Notes: generated by a model from the letters alone, not told the origin. DNA of 64,000 nucleotides from Botryotinia globosa (GCA_014898425.1 RCSZ01000002.1:1116001-1180000); one strand, 5' to 3'; positions 1 to 12,676 are shown, numbered from the stretch's first letter. Program-made: numbers and translations.

Positions 1-3000
1 CTACGCACTATCACAGAAATCATAGCATTTCACGAGACACTGACGAAATCATGTACCAGCGAAGTCACAATACAAGTCATTAAAATTACTTCCATTTGAT
101 ATTTCCTTGCTGCAACTGCTATTCGGGGATATCCAATAGAACGCTGTATCTAAGAAAAGACGTGATATGAACCGTTATGACACCTCGCTATCAGGCCTCG
201 AGCTTCGGGATGCATTTATCGGCTCGTGCACGTGAGATTTAGTTGATGATCGGAGGTTCAGTGCTGTGAGTGTGATGTGAGATGAGATTGGTTGTACAGG
301 CTACGAATCATCTCGTTGGAAATGATCGACGCGCATATACAGTAAAGACAAATGGTAACACTTGAATGTATTGACCCTGTTACTACCCTACCGCCCAACT
401 TTGGATCGTTTCTGTACTCGTTGTATATTCTCCAGCTATATCCATCGGCCGTCCGAAGCTTTTCGTCGTTCAGCCGTAGCAGACTTGATTGCTATAAAGG
501 TAACTTCGTAGGATACTCGACTGGGAACAGACTCTCTTCTGGTCAAGTGCTGTTGTTTGATCCTTCGCTCTTCTTGTCTTAGCAGTTGAAATACCTGCTC
601 ATGCAGCTGTGGTGTTGCTATGTTGTGTTCCTTCCGTTAGCGTAGTCCCTGGTTGGTATTTGCTTGTATGGTAGAGTTTAGATGTATCTTTTGAACGGTC
701 AACTTGCATTCTATTGTTAACAGCGCACCATTTCTGCCATGCTTTTGATTCAACTTACTGGTAATAAAGTGTGTCAGTGGGTGTAAAACCCAGGCTTCCC
801 CTGTAGACTGAAGATCAGAGTCTTTGATGCTTGGCCAACGCTTCTGCGCGAGATGACTAGCAGTTAATGTGAACATCAACGCTTGTATCAAAACATATGA
901 AAGATGGCGGACTGCTCTGGGAGGGTGCACTACTTTTCGGTGGCGATGTGATATTCAGATTGATTGCTGTCTTCTCCCCGCATACATCAATGTATTAAAC
1001 TAGGGATATTGTCGAAGGTGCAGAGTTGTGGAGTGCAAACTTGTGGACATCTAGCGCCACTGCTTGTATATAAGAGGTGTCAAGCAATAGCTTCAATATC
1101 TGCTGCAAAGCCATCATTCCTGACCTCGAAGCTATAAATTCTCTGAATTTCAAAGTGCCATTCTCTATTGCCTCACATCTAACAATATTCGAAGATGTGA
1201 TCGGCATTGGGACCTCGCTTTCAGGTGAACCAACCGTGGATGGGAAAAATTCGTCTTTCTCTGGTGCATTGATTGACAGAGAATTTGGCAGGAAGACATC
1301 TGACTCTTTTGTAAGAATGCGCGGTGTTCGTAAGATCTGCTGAGGTTGCTATGACTTTTGTCAGCCGCGTGTCAACTACATCGTAATCCAGCTTCGTGAA
1401 ATCCGATTTTCGATCCATTTGAGCCTGCTGGCATGGTAGATACCAGAATTCCGTTCGCTGTTCATCAAAGATCTACCAATTTATCTGGCTCTCTATTTAT
1501 TCATTCTACCTTCTAATAGAACAGCAGAGGCTAGGTGGGAACTTCGATGGGTCACTAGGACAGGTGGTCGAGCTGCAGGTACGATGATTCCCTTTTCAAG
1601 GGTTTGTGTCTTGTCAAGACCAAAAAGATCACCGATTCGAGCCTCTCAAAGACTTCAGGTCTAGGTGACTGCTGTTTTGAAGCGACGACTTTGTAGTGAT
1701 TCGGTATATGAGAAGTAGATGGCGTGGGCTGTTTGCTTGTTATTCCGATGTCGGACAAAGTTTCGATATCAGAAGGTCTATAATTTCGGAGATTGAGACT
1801 TAAATACAGGATTTCTGTTATTGATGCTTATTATTAGTGCCTCTAGATGCTTGGTGTTTATTGCTGCTACGAAAAAAGTCTCTGCAAATAGCACGGAGTG
1901 CGATTTACTGCTCATTTCATGGGATTGAATTTGTCGGCGCTCGAAGATTTCAGAATCAAGAGCATATCTTCTACTTGCGCTAGAATAGTGGTCAGTAGAA
2001 AGTAGTAAAGAACTGATGATAGGCACAAAGAGGGATCTGCCCCAGGACCAATGGCTATTTTCAACAGGGATGAAGACAATTCTAGACAGTCAACAACAAG
2101 CCAGATTGCAGAGATGACAGTATTTAGAGCAATAAAAGAGAAGAGGAATGTCAGCCAACCGACAGAAGCAAGTTACCAGGAATAAAATACATGCCAGAAG
2201 GGAGTGATGAGAAACTGCTGTAGAATGACGGTAGGAATGACTAGCTTGCACCAAAGAAGTGCTGGCAAGGTGTTTGCAATGAATTTAGATTTGCTGTAGA
2301 AGAGGCCAGATTCAAGTCAAAAGAGTATTTTGACATTCTGTTGCAGAATGATTAAGACAAAGTTAAGTCTTGTTGTGATAAGTCAATGGCAAAATTAAGC
2401 TCTATGTGGAAGTATTATAGACAAGTGATATTAGCAATGACAAAACCATAGCATCTGTGTACGCAAAATACAAAGAATCATGGTAGCTTTGGAGATATGT
2501 TAGTAGATTCAGGGTTAGATAGAGTTACATTTGCACAAAGGCAAACCATCAAACGTCTGATAAGTAATAGCAAGATAGTGATGTGATGAAGTAAGATGTG
2601 AGATTCATGTCTACAAATGTCCTGGAGATTATATCCTTTTGGTGGCCATTGAGCTTGTGTACAGATACCAAAGCTGTCATTGAAGATTATCAAAATTGGA
2701 CCAATATTCACTTCATGACTCTGAACACTCCCAGAGCTTTATGACTACCCACCTAGGTACTTTGCTGCCTCACGCCACGTTTAATCACAAGTACCTAAGC
2801 TCAATTGATAATTGGGTAGCTACCTAACCCCAATCTTACTAGGGTGAATTGAACGCAATGCCTGATTCTACTACCCCTCACCTTTTGATCTTTATCTTTC
2901 CTCCTTCTTCCCACAACACTTTCCATTCTTTATTATTTCTTCCTCTTCAGCAACTCTACCACCACCTCAATCTTTCTACACATCTCCAGTCAATACTACT

Positions 3001-3049
3001 TACTTGATTTTCTCTTCAATAACCAAATCACAAACAAATACTTTACAAG
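1..3049. other. Left-edge region without an intact gene
   Basis: No open reading frame longer than about 100 codons is present on either strand, and none of the short ones begins an obvious intron-containing gene. The only protein-like stretch is the broken minus-strand segment listed separately at 995-2026. The last 150 bases (about 2880-3049) become rich in C and T with few G, as is common in the 5' leader of fungal genes, and fit the leader of the small gene that follows. Confidence 0.5.
995..2026 (-). pseudogene. Possible remnant of a fungal regulatory gene
   Basis: Three minus-strand pieces in different frames read like parts of one protein. The piece at 1778-2026 contains FAETFFVAAINTKHLEALI. 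The piece at 1555-1758 continues with a Pro/Ser-rich linker followed by VFERLESVIF. The piece from about 1340 down to 995 contains LKFREFIASRSGMMALQQIL and then a stop. The hydrophobic and amphipathic pattern recalls the C-terminal region of fungal Zn2Cys6-type regulators, but I see no zinc cluster and cannot name a family. The frame changes between pieces may be unrecognised introns rather than damage. Treat it as a hypothesis: protein-like sequence, gene structure unresolved. Confidence 0.28.
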
Positions 3050-3338
3050 ATGGTCAGTAAATAATTATTCCACAAGTCAATCCCAACGTAGAGCTCAACT
3101 TGCGACCTTCCCTTACTACTGCGCACAATGCTAACGTATTTAACAAACAGTACCAAATCCCAGAACCAGGACCTCCCTCTCCACTCTATGATACCCCTCA
3201 GACTAGAGCTAGCTTGAGGTATGATGAGCCCCAATACTTATACATACTGGCGCACCTTCTTACAATACTAGGATCAAGTCGCATTCTTTTGATGATAGCC
3301 TGATTACGTATGGCAACGAGGATAGGTATGTACTTTGA
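3050..3338 (+). CDS. Small multi-exon protein of unknown function
   Basis: An ATG-only first exon (3050-3052) is joined to 3151-3218 and 3272-3338. The first intron starts gtcagt and ends with a textbook branch site (gctaacg) and aacag. The second starts gtatga and ends actag. The joined frame gives about 45 residues beginning MYQIPEPGPPSPLYDTPQ, proline-rich and then Ser/Asp-rich, ending shortly after YGNEDR. A strong donor (AG followed by gtatgt at 3326) also exists. If it is used with the acceptor at 3529-3530, the protein would continue to a stop at 3694-3696 and be about 96 residues. No family is recognised and no signal peptide or membrane segment is evident. A CT-rich leader precedes the start. 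The start and first two introns are reasonably convincing; the 3' end is not settled. Confidence 0.45.
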
Positions 3339-4411
3339 ATCTTTCAAAAGCATTTTTCTTTTCTCAAACAACTTCTTTTGAAGACAATAGCTGGACATTG
3401 TTGAAAGCTCCTGTGGTTTCTCAAACCCCTTTTGCCTTCCAATTCATCATTCAAACCATTGATTGGTCCATAGCCGAACTCGACGCGAGTTTTTTCATTA
3501 GTGTCAATTTTTCAACTATTTCCTTTGTAGACCGCCTTGGTTTATTATTCTGCCTTCTATTCGTCCCAACTTCATTTCATTCAACGTCAAATGTACTAGT
3601 TCTACTTTGATGATATATGGTACTCCAAGATTTTTGTCACACAGGAGTAGCTTCCTTGATATGCTCATCGCTGCGCCATCAATGAGGCCATTTTGAGCAA
3701 CACTCGTCTCATCTCGTCAACAGCATTGATTGAGAAGGCTTCTTTCTACAGATACATATCATTTATTTACATACATTGGAAATAGTATCCAAATATTCCC
3801 ATAAAACACCCATGCTTCCATAGACATATAACACTTGTTCATATGAGAATGATATCCCAAATGCCCAGTGAGCATTCCGTAGCCGTCGTAGAAATACCAA
3901 TACTTGTTGATGAACATAAATCGAGCAACACATAAAGCTGCAGTCGCATGTTTTTGATTTGTTGCTTTGTCATGGCGATGAATGTTCCCCCGCACTTCAT
4001 CTCCCGATATCATTGTTATTCGTTGTCGTGAATTCACTGATTCCCTTGGAGACCAAGAGAATCCTAGCATTGGTAGGGTGGCTTCTCCCTTTAAATTTCA
4101 GTCCTGGATTCGTGGTTCGATTTTTCTTCACTTTCAAAATTCATATTCTTTCTTCCACTTCAAAGAAAAACTTTTCAGCTAGTGGGACTCCTACAAACAA
4201 TATCCCCACCAACCTCGATTACTTTTTTTTATCATCCTCCGTTCCGCGCACCCAAATTCTTCTACCTTCCTTTTTCCTACAGCAGTAGAGACAAGTCAAA
4301 TCTCTTTGCGCCTCACACTTTCTCAATTCTTCTAGGGCTCACGCTCTGTTCCTTTAAACTATACATTCAACTACTATTACTATTATTCATAATCGATAAC
4401 TACTATCACTA
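3339..4411 (+). other. Spacer and pyrimidine-rich leader before the next gene
   Basis: No convincing gene. Part of 3531-3696 may be a last exon of the preceding small gene. From about 4140 to 4411 the plus strand is strongly T/C-rich, as expected for the promoter and 5' untranslated leader of the gene starting at 4412. Overlapping short frames here are pyrimidine-tract translations. Confidence 0.4.
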
Positions 4412-6309
4412 ATGATGTCGCTCGTACCTGCTAGATCGCGACCTTCTCGCAAGTCGGGTGAAGCAGACCTTCGGGCCTCGATGAACCGCTCCGAGTCTAT
4501 GGATCCCACTACTTCGCAGTTCGTTTCTTCTCAGCCTGTCAATCATAACAAGAGAGGAAGTATCTCGGGCAGCTCAGTCTCCCTTACCAGCCCACCGCCA
4601 GCCCGAGGCCATAGAGCAGAGGTCTTTGATAACCGTAATCGATCGCAAAGTCTTCAGGACTGGATGGAATCCCGAATCACACAGATCATCCGAACCGTTC
4701 GCGATACCACCTCAATCCCGCAATCAGTACAAGACAACATCGGTGCTGAGCTTCAAAAGTTTCTCGTCGATTTCGCGGCCCAACAAGTTTTCGTCACTCA
4801 AAGCGTCGAATTTTACCAGACCAAGCTCCGAGACCTCGAGTCCCAGCTTCAGGAAGCTTACAGTGAGTCCGGTGATGAATCTGGCGAGCCAAGCAAACGC
4901 GAATTACTTGCCATCATTGCCTCCCAACGCGAGGAGTTACAGTTGAAAGAGAACCAATTGAACGGCAAGAGAATTCTCTGGCTTGCTTCCCACCCACCTG
5001 CGTCTCAGCAAAGAGGTGACCCAAATCCACTCGGCCTCCCAAGCCTCAACGGACGATCACAATCGCAACTCCGATTGGAAGCCCCATCGTCCTACAGCAA
5101 CTCACGCTCCGGCTACCGTGGTAATGGTTCAACATCGATGGCACGCCTATCAAGAGCTTCGCTTGCCGCTATGGAAAGCGCCGCTGTCGGAGGTCAAGCT
5201 TCCCCGACTCAGGAAGAATATAACAGAGTAAAGGCATCCGTGTCCGTTGCAGTTCCTGATAGTGCGTTGGAGAACGTCCAGTCCATCTCAAACTTGAGAA
5301 ACAATCTTAACAGTGAGACCGAGACCGTTATCAATCACCATCGCTCACAACTTCCACTCGTTCCATACAGAGAACCAGTTGCGCACGTTCCGAGTGTTCA
5401 CGAGATCAGTGTCGCCTTTACAAAAGATTTCAGTGACATTTTTGCACTGGCCGAAGGATGGGCTCGCACATATTGTTGCATTCCTAACATTCAAGAAGAT
5501 CGCGCAATTGCCAGCTCCAATCAAGCTCTGTGGAATTACATGACCAAGCTTACGTATAATGATCCTCAGAGTGCGCATAGCCATGTCATGGCTCTTTTGA
5601 GCAGCGAGAGCACTCGATTCTGGTTTGTCATGAGAATGGCCATGAGTTACTGTTTCGACAATATCATGAGCCTCAAGACCTTCGAGCAATACAACAATAG
5701 TGTCGCTACACATCTTGCAAGCATCCGAGAGCAAATTTCAGCTAGACCATGTGAGTACTATCGATTTCATGCTGCAGTGTTACAAATGCTAATACATAAC
5801 TACCAGTGGCTTCTGCAGAGAAGCGTCAAAAGCTTGTCGCCGAGCAATCTGCCGTTGTCAAGTCCGTCATCAACGCTCCCGATTTCGCGAAATTTCGAAA
5901 CGATGCGCTCACCAATCACACGAAGCATCTTCGAGACATTCTTGGACCTCTCATGAATGAGGGAACCTCCAAGTCAAAGGCCGGTACCGATCTTGGTGCC
6001 ATCATCATTGCTTCCATGGATCTTTCCTGCAGAATGTGGACCGCAAAGTTGAGCTTCCAGGTCATCTTTCCCGAGCTTCTGGGCAACAAGTTCACAGCTG
6101 GCACCATGATCGCCAAGGACCATCCAAGAGATAATCCATACCAGCTGCAAACGAAGCAGAAGCGCCTCAAGCTTGTCATGACCCCATCTATTACAATGCG
6201 CGATGACAATTCGATCACCATCATCGCAAAGAGCTTGCACAAGGCAAGTGTTCTTCTTATGACCTAAATAGTCTTCGTACAGTCCCACGCACAAATTTCT
6301 CGCAAATAG
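4412..6309 (+). CDS. Conserved-looking coiled-coil protein of unknown function
   Basis: Exon 1 is 4412-5750, exon 2 is 5807-6243, with a normal intron (gtgagt...taccag). The protein of about 600 residues starts with a Ser/Arg-rich disordered segment. A helical, probably coiled-coil stretch of about 60 residues follows around residues 130-190 (VEFYQTKLRDLESQLQEAY and the following Glu-rich part). After another Ser-rich linker comes a folded C-terminal half with many aromatic and hydrophobic residues (for example ALAEGWARTYCCIP). At 6241 the sequence reads AAG followed by gcaagt, the usual form of a GC-AG intron. Joining to 6283-6309 adds SHAQISRK and a stop. Joining to 6310-6351 gives another short tail, and reading through stops at 6267. 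The frame is open and codon use is regular, so the gene is real. I do not recognise the family and assign no function. Confidence 0.8.
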
Positions 6310-8756
6310 ATCGTCATCATTTTCAACTTCCGTCATTTTGGTCCAAACTGATGAGCCACTGTCAACATCATCTATTCAGAGTATTTCAATAGCGTACGAT
6401 ACTACCCCCCATCATCATCGGCTTGTTCTTTCCCACGAAACTTTATCTTTCCTGCTTTTCTCTTGTCATCTCTTAGGATTTGCTTGACTCTTGTGGGAAA
6501 CCCATCTTACTACACTCTCGACTCTCACCTTCCCAAGGTATCTCGGGAGATCCTTCGGTTTACGACCACCTTACTCTTCCCGTTTTCGATCCCAAATATC
6601 CACTCACCTACGTCCCTCACCCAAAAGTTTTCATCCCGTCTTTTATTTTCCTAGGACACGCAGTTATTCAACCTTCAATTCTTTCATCCGGCGTCCAACA
6701 TATCTACCCCCTTTTCATCGAAGCACCCACGTCTCTTCTCCCACCCGACAGACAATCCCGCAACCTTCGATCTGTACAACAGTTTCCTACAACGCCTTCA
6801 CATTACCAATTTCTCGCGCGCGCATTCTCGATTGGGAAATCCAAACTTGGCGGCTCGATGGTTCACTTTTCCTCTGGATCTGATATTTTCCTCTTCATCT
6901 CGATGGGCGTTTTGATTTCCACAGGATTAGAATTTGCTGATTCATTGATTGGTCTCTACTCTCGACACTTCAATCTTCAATCTTCAAACTCCTATTCTCA
7001 TCAACAGCAATAATCTGGAAATCAAACACACATCCGGATCCCAACGACGATATTCATGCCTACTTCTCCATCGCCACATATTTCTCTCTCCTGGGAATGA
7101 AGCACCAAACAACCCTCCTCTTTCGAATCTCCTGTTTTCCAATCTGATGACCTCTCCTCGTACTCTACTCTACAGACGCGGAAAGCATTTCAGATGCGGT
7201 GATGGAAAACATGAATTCTCGAACAACCAGGTAGTTTCCATTCATCCATTCATTCCTCCCGTAATCTACTTGAGTATATTACCGGAAAGGAGCAGCAGGA
7301 AATATCTCGATCTTTTAGTATTCCACGAAAATTCTCTCTTTCTTTCTTTCTTTTCATATTTTCTCATTTTTCCTTTTCTCTAATGAATGAATGAAGCAAG
7401 CAAGCAAGCAAGCCAATTACGAAGATCAATGAATGAATGAACCATAGCGCGAATCATTCAGACCACATACGCATCTCCAACTCCTTGCACGAAAATCCCC
7501 CTCGAAAAAGTTTCACGAATTTCTCTTCTTCTCTTCTTTTCTTCTGCTGCGAATTCTGGGTGCTGGTTTGTCTTTTCTTCCGCATCGCGTTTCTTCCGCG
7601 TCGACAAAGTTTGGAGCTCGTTTGGATGCATTTCTGAATAGGCTTGGGTTAGCCGAGACTGCGGAGTATGGAATGGATGGAATGGATGGAATGGATGGAT
7701 ATCATGGCTTAGATAGATAGGAAGCAGATTTGCAGAAATTCAGGGAACTTTTTATTTTATTTTATTTCATGGTGTTATGTATGTGATGTACTGTCATATA
7801 ATGTCCTGTGATATAATGTCCTGTGATATAATGTCCTGTGATATAATGTACCGTGATATAATATACCGTGCTATAATATACCGTGCTATAATATGTAATA
7901 CCGTGCATCCTCAGATATCTCCATGATTTTGTGTGAAATCACCTGCGATATGGATGATACTCTCTCTCTCTGACATGATAAAGAATCATCAAGCATAGCT
8001 ACCTAGGTAACCAACACACACCGATATATCTCCAGAGCTCTCTTAATAATTTTATTCATTCATCTTATACTTTTATCACCACTAATTACTAAATAACTCC
8101 ATCTCAAATACTGTAGACAGTGAGTCAACAACCATAACCACAATCACTATTATAATAAAAGCCCTACACATTTCTCCTCTTCCCTCTTTTTCCCTCCGCC
8201 GTTACTCATTCCATCTCCGCTCCCCCGTATCAAATCCTAGTACGCATACTATTCCCCTTCTATATTTTCCTCTCTTTCTATCCCCTACCACCTACCATCT
8301 ACTACAACCCAAAAGCACGTGCGAAACATCCCCCGCTATCTTGAATCTTAGGTCCAGAATTATCCACTCATATATCATATATCACATATCACATGCCACA
8401 AAAGCTCGCAAGTCGGTAAGCAAGTAAGTGAATAAATACACACATATACACACACGTATACACACAAAAGAATAAATACACAATAAATGTAAAGATGACT
8501 CATTAAGGATTAAAAAATACCCATATCGACCTCTCTAATGAGAAACGAGGTGAAGATTTATCAGCCCCAGATGACGAAGCATACCACTACGAGTTTTCCT
8601 TTACCATAGTGCCCTTAAGCCGCGCCCAATATCATAAAAAAGACACACCGTGTGTATGCTAACCCATTCCATGCGCGCAAGAAAGTGAAGCTATGTGAGG
8701 AAATAGATAGAATGTACAGAGAAGCGAAGAAAAGAAAAGAAAAGAAAAGAAAACCA
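6310..8756. other. Gene-free spacer between convergent genes
   Basis: The genes on either side point toward each other. The plus strand from 6430 to 7390 is pyrimidine-rich, and the frames up to 177 codons found there have low-complexity Ser/Phe/Pro composition without introns or homology I recognise. A tandem repeat lies at 7797-7891, and ATGG/GGAATGGAT runs at about 7665-7700. A polypurine stretch lies at 8718-8751, just past the end of the VWA gene. Confidence 0.5.
7797..7891. repeat. Degenerate 17-bp tandem repeat
   Basis: About five and a half copies of a unit close to ataatgtcctgtgatat, with the later copies drifting to taccgtg(a/c)tataata. It is intergenic and has no coding potential. 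Confidence 0.85.
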
Positions 8757-9866
8757 TTAGTTCCTAGGGATTTCTCCACTCGCAGGTTTATGATCAAGTC
8801 TCTTGATAATCGCACCCAACACCGCTTTGACGATTCCATCTCCCGTCAATCCCGCTTCGGTATCTCTTCCATTCCACGTAACAGTATCGACCATATCTCT
8901 AATCTTGTATCGATGCTCCAACGCATCATCCAGATCCTCCAGGGCTTTTTTGGCCTCTGCCACTTTTCCGACCTGGAAAAATTGAATACCCACTTGCGTG
9001 AGCGGCGCATCGAGATCATCGAGCTCGCGGGCTACTTTGACGATTTCCGATTCCGGGTCGTCGGAAGCAGCGCCGTCGGTGATGACAATGAGATTTAATG
9101 GTTTGACTTCTCGTCCTGCTTTGAGATCCTTCTTGGCGCGCTTCATGTAGGGGGAGAGGATGTCTCGGATGCGTTTGCCGGTGGGGGTTATGCCTTGGGG
9201 TTCGTCTACTATCGACCATACTTCTGTTACTGATGCTGCGTTTTGGATGTTGTAGTATCCGGTGCCAGCGACACCTTCACTTTCATTACCCTTGTGTTTA
9301 CTTTTGTGGTTCATGAAGTAAACGTCGATTCCATCAGCATCGTAGGAAGTAATGATTGGTGCTATATTTTGAAGGGCGAAGAAAACTTGTTCCCAAGCGG
9401 TAGGGTGAGTGTACCATCCCATACTAGTAGAATCATCGATGAGAAGGACTGTATCGAATGTAGATAGGAGAGCATACGGTGACCCATCGAGATCATGTTG
9501 CGGGATAGTTCTCGCAGTATTTGGAACTGCAGAGGAGTGGCGTGATGCGAAAGTGTTGCTGCTATAGAATGTAGGAGAGTTATTATTCTGAGATGTAGAA
9601 GCATTTGTGTATGCCGTGGAAGCGTTCTTGTGAGGCGCAGGAGCATGATTGTACGACGGAGATGTCTGGTTGTACGAAGTGGGTGATATTGGAGATGTAG
9701 AAGTATAAGCTGGTGGGGGAGCAGTATCTGGAATTCCTCTTGGGAAGGATAATGGACTTTTGGATGGTGCGGTACTCTTTGAACGACCTAGCTTATCGCG
9801 GATACTACCCAACAAACCGCTCTTACGTTTGAGGTCACTGCCATGGTTTTGAGAATTAAAAGACAT
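8757..9866 (-). CDS. von Willebrand factor A (VWA) domain protein
   Basis: A single uninterrupted frame of 369 codons. The N-terminal 125 residues are Ser/Thr/Pro/Asn-rich and probably disordered, with a basic patch near the start (LKRKSGLLGSIRDKLGR). A VWA domain follows at about residues 138-350. Its first strand ends in the metal-ion-dependent adhesion site signature DDSTSM (the DxSxS pattern). A threonine that may complete the site lies in the loop around TPTGKR, and an acidic loop follows ITDGAASDDPES. Such fungal proteins with a lone VWA domain are cytoplasmic and mostly uncharacterised; the fold binds protein partners through a metal ion. No signal peptide or membrane segment is seen. 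The start codon is the first in frame, and the A/C-rich flank of the minus strand fits a promoter. Family assignment is firm, the cellular role unknown. Confidence 0.88.
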   Translation of the reverse strand: MSFNSQNHGSDLKRKSGLLGSIRDKLGRSKSTAPSKSPLSFPRGIPDTAPPPAYTSTSPISPTSYNQTSPSYNHAPAPHKNASTAYTNASTSQNNNSPTFYSSNTFASRHSSAVPNTARTIPQHDLDGSPYALLSTFDTVLLIDDSTSMGWYTHPTAWEQVFFALQNIAPIITSYDADGIDVYFMNHKSKHKGNESEGVAGTGYYNIQNAASVTEVWSIVDEPQGITPTGKRIRDILSPYMKRAKKDLKAGREVKPLNLIVITDGAASDDPESEIVKVARELDDLDAPLTQVGIQFFQVGKVAEAKKALEDLDDALEHRYKIRDMVDTVTWNGRDTEAGLTGDGIVKAVLGAIIKRLDHKPASGEIPRN

Positions 9867-11093
9867 GATGAAGTTGTTGAGTGTATCAAAGTTGTGTACC
9901 AGAATAGGAAGGTGGGGTGTAAGGTGTAAGGTGTAAGGTGTAAGGTGTAAGGTGTAAGATGTCGTAGATGGGAAGATGGTAAGGCTGAAGAAGATATAAA
10001 ACGCGTGTTTGGGTGTAACGTGATGATGACTTGTAACTGCTCTCCCTGTCCTATCCTGTCCTGTACTATGAGTGATGAATATTTTGAATTGGTGCTCAGA
10101 TTGGCTTGACTCGTGAATGTTGTGAATGTTATGGTTATGAATTTATGAAAATGAAGTCAAAATTTCCAACTGGCCAGTAAGTACTTATTATATTCACAGT
10201 CACATTCCTCAATCATTATTAGCGCTTTGTGTCCAAGTAATATTAGGGATTAGACTTCGAATCTGCCCATGGCGAAGTAAAGTCTCTAATCAGTTCTGAT
10301 ACATTAATGAGATTAAAATTTTGAGTAATACCGTACTGTTGTTACTTACCCGATATCCGAACATCAATGTAATATATTTTTGATGACATTGTTTGATATA
10401 CATGTGAGGAGAAATAAGATTGGTTTGAAATGAAAGTCGTCAGTATGTTTGAGCTTCGAGTGATGTCATTGGTTGGATTAGCATCTTGGCGTTTATAGAA
10501 GGGCGCAGTTTGACTTCGCCCAACCACAGTCCCAACCACAAGATTTCAACTCTTGTCACCATTTCTCAATAAGGCAACGTTGGTACAACCTTGGAAGGCT
10601 GTGTACGCCTCTTGAATACGACCGAAGAATGTTTGTGCCGATGAATCGGTCCCAAGAACCCCATCACTCACCTCCATATATTTCCCAAGCCGCCGGGGAT
10701 ATACCTATTCGCACGTTTTCCCCATGATACTGTATTGAACCATGAGGTAAAGCAACCCAGATGATAACTACCGGGTGGCTTGGCATCAAAAGTAGTGCAA
10801 AATAATGCAGGAACGTTGCAATATCTTTGATTTCAAGATGACAGCAAGGCGTCAATGGCTAAGTTGGTTTGTTACTGGATGACTCGTCAATTTTTTTGTC
10901 AAAATACAGAGAGACTGACCTAAGTTATTATAGAGGCTCATCAATGTCTTTCGGTAAGACTCCAGCTGTTTGAATACATGTGGCTAGAGTGGCAGATGGT
11001 TCATGGATGTGGCACAACATGTCAGACCAGTGTCAGACTTCGATGAGTCAAATTGATGAGGCTCAATTTCTTTGAAGCTTGAAAGACTTGATA

Positions 11094-11206
11094 GGAATAT
11101 CAGGTCTCTGGAATATCAGGTCTCTGGAATATCAGGTCTCTGGAATATCAGGTCTCTGGAATATCAGGTCTCTGGAATATCAGGTCTCTGGAATATCAGG
11201 TCTCTG
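11094..11206. repeat. 16-bp tandem repeat, seven copies
   Basis: Seven nearly identical copies of ggaatatcaggtctct in direct array. The copies touch with no spacers, so this is a minisatellite and not a CRISPR array. Confidence 0.95.
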
Positions 11207-11238
11207 GAGTCGCAGCGATTTAGATGATGTACGAAGTA

Positions 11239-11303
11239 GGGGAACAAGAGGGGTAGAGGGGTAGAGGGGTAGGGGTAGAGGGGTAAAGGGGTAAAGGGGT
11301 AAA
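11239..11303 (+). repeat. G-rich short tandem repeat, possible G-quadruplex
   Basis: Runs of GGGG separated by ta, taga or taaa occur at least seven times on the plus strand. Four or more G-tracts with short loops meet the usual sequence rule for an intramolecular quadruplex. Confidence 0.7.
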
Positions 11304-12203
11304 GATCCGGCGGCTATTGCAACATCAATTCTAAAGCGTTCTCCACTGCCAGGGGATTTTGCCGCCGAAGCAATGGATTGGGGGTGGCAAAATGCTGGCG
11401 GCAATTTTGTGATACGTTTTTAAGCTGGTGTGAGTGATCAGATCAGAGAATGGTCTTGGTCTTGATCCATTGGGTAATGCAAGTAAGTCATGTAGGGGTC
11501 GGAAGTTTTTTTGTTTGTTTCCAATTCTGCAAAGTACCTTGATGAATGGTGCGGTTTCAAGGTAAGGAAGGGTACCTACGAACATAGTATATTGTACAAT
11601 ACTAGGCATACATGTATACATAGCATAGGAATATCTTTAATATCAGGAAGGAATTAGGGGAGAGGCGTATTGAAAGGAGGGGATTTACTGAACGAAGCCG
11701 GGACATTGCATGAGGATAGGGTATTGCACGGAAAAGGTAGATTGATGGAATGCAAGACGTGATAGATTGAATAGAAATGATTCATCGTCTGAATATTCAA
11801 CTTCTGACATACTGTATGCAGCTACAACTCAATCCATAGCCTGCCTCTTCACGTACATAGTTCTCCAGAGTTCAGAGTTCAACCATCCATGGTGAGAAGG
11901 AAGCACTCCGTATACACATAGAGTGAAGCAATAATGAATGCGAACGATACGATGCACCTATCAAGTGTCGAGTTATAAAGTTGACTATCAAGTCGAAAGT
12001 CGGTCCCAGTATCAAGATTTCCATTGTTTCGTGAACATTCTTTCTGTCAAATGTGAGTGGAGATGGTTTAATCCATCAATTATCATTAGTAAATCTGGGC
12101 AAAGGGGAAAAAAGTTAGACTGGGCGACGTCATTGGGCGGGAAGGCGGTAGAAGACGGTAGAATAAGAGTGAGGGCAGAAAAAGGTAGTTCTAATTATGA
12201 GGC

Positions 12204-12236
<33 letters not shown>

Positions 12237-12242
12237 TCTACA

Positions 12243-12254
12243 CTACCTAGGTAG
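12243..12254. repeat. Perfect 12-bp palindrome of the TACCTAGGTA class
   Basis: CTACCTAGGTAG reads the same on both strands. The 10-bp core also occurs perfectly at 8000-8009, 42414-42423 and 42738-42747, and nine of its ten bases at 2751-2759. All of these sites are intergenic. Function unknown. Confidence 0.6.
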
Positions 12255-12676
12255 GTATCATGTGACATAACCTACCTTACCTAATCCATCCATCCATCTA
12301 TCTATTGAGGGGCAATTGGGCCAAAGGAAAAAAAGAAAAAGAAAAAGGAAAAAAAAGATGGAATCGTGAAAGAGATGGAATGTTTGTATGGTATGTACTG
12401 TACGAGGTATCTATCAACCATATAAACTTCAATATTCAAGTATAATATATCTATCCCATGTAATCAATAAATGATATCATCCTATATTCCATCGATAACT
12501 GTGTCTTTATTAAATATTACATATTACATATCAATTATTAATTATCGTAATCATTCAAATCCTTCACATCTAGAGGTTTCTTTCCATCTCCATTACAAAG
12601 TGCGAAGAAGCTGATGGTGAATTCTAGAGCTTTCCACCGCCTTCTCTTTTCGTCCATATCCACCGGTTTGAGGCAA

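Larger units (their letters stand above)
9867..12676. other. Gene-free spacer with minisatellites upstream of the Hsp70 gene
   Basis: No gene recognised. It contains a short ggtgtaa repeat (about 9917-9959), the 16-bp repeat at 11094-11206, the G-rich repeat at 11239-11303 and tggatta repeats at 12204-12236. The proximal promoter of the VWA gene lies at its left end. Frames of 60-110 codons are scattered on both strands, without conserved features. Confidence 0.5.

Noticed and set aside
6480..7013. 177-codon open frame after the coiled-coil gene
   Set aside because: Pyrimidine-rich composition, overlapping equally long frames in other phases, no domain or splice evidence; probably 3' region.
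11094..11206. CRISPR-like array
   Set aside because: Repeat units are directly adjacent with no spacers, and the genome is eukaryotic.
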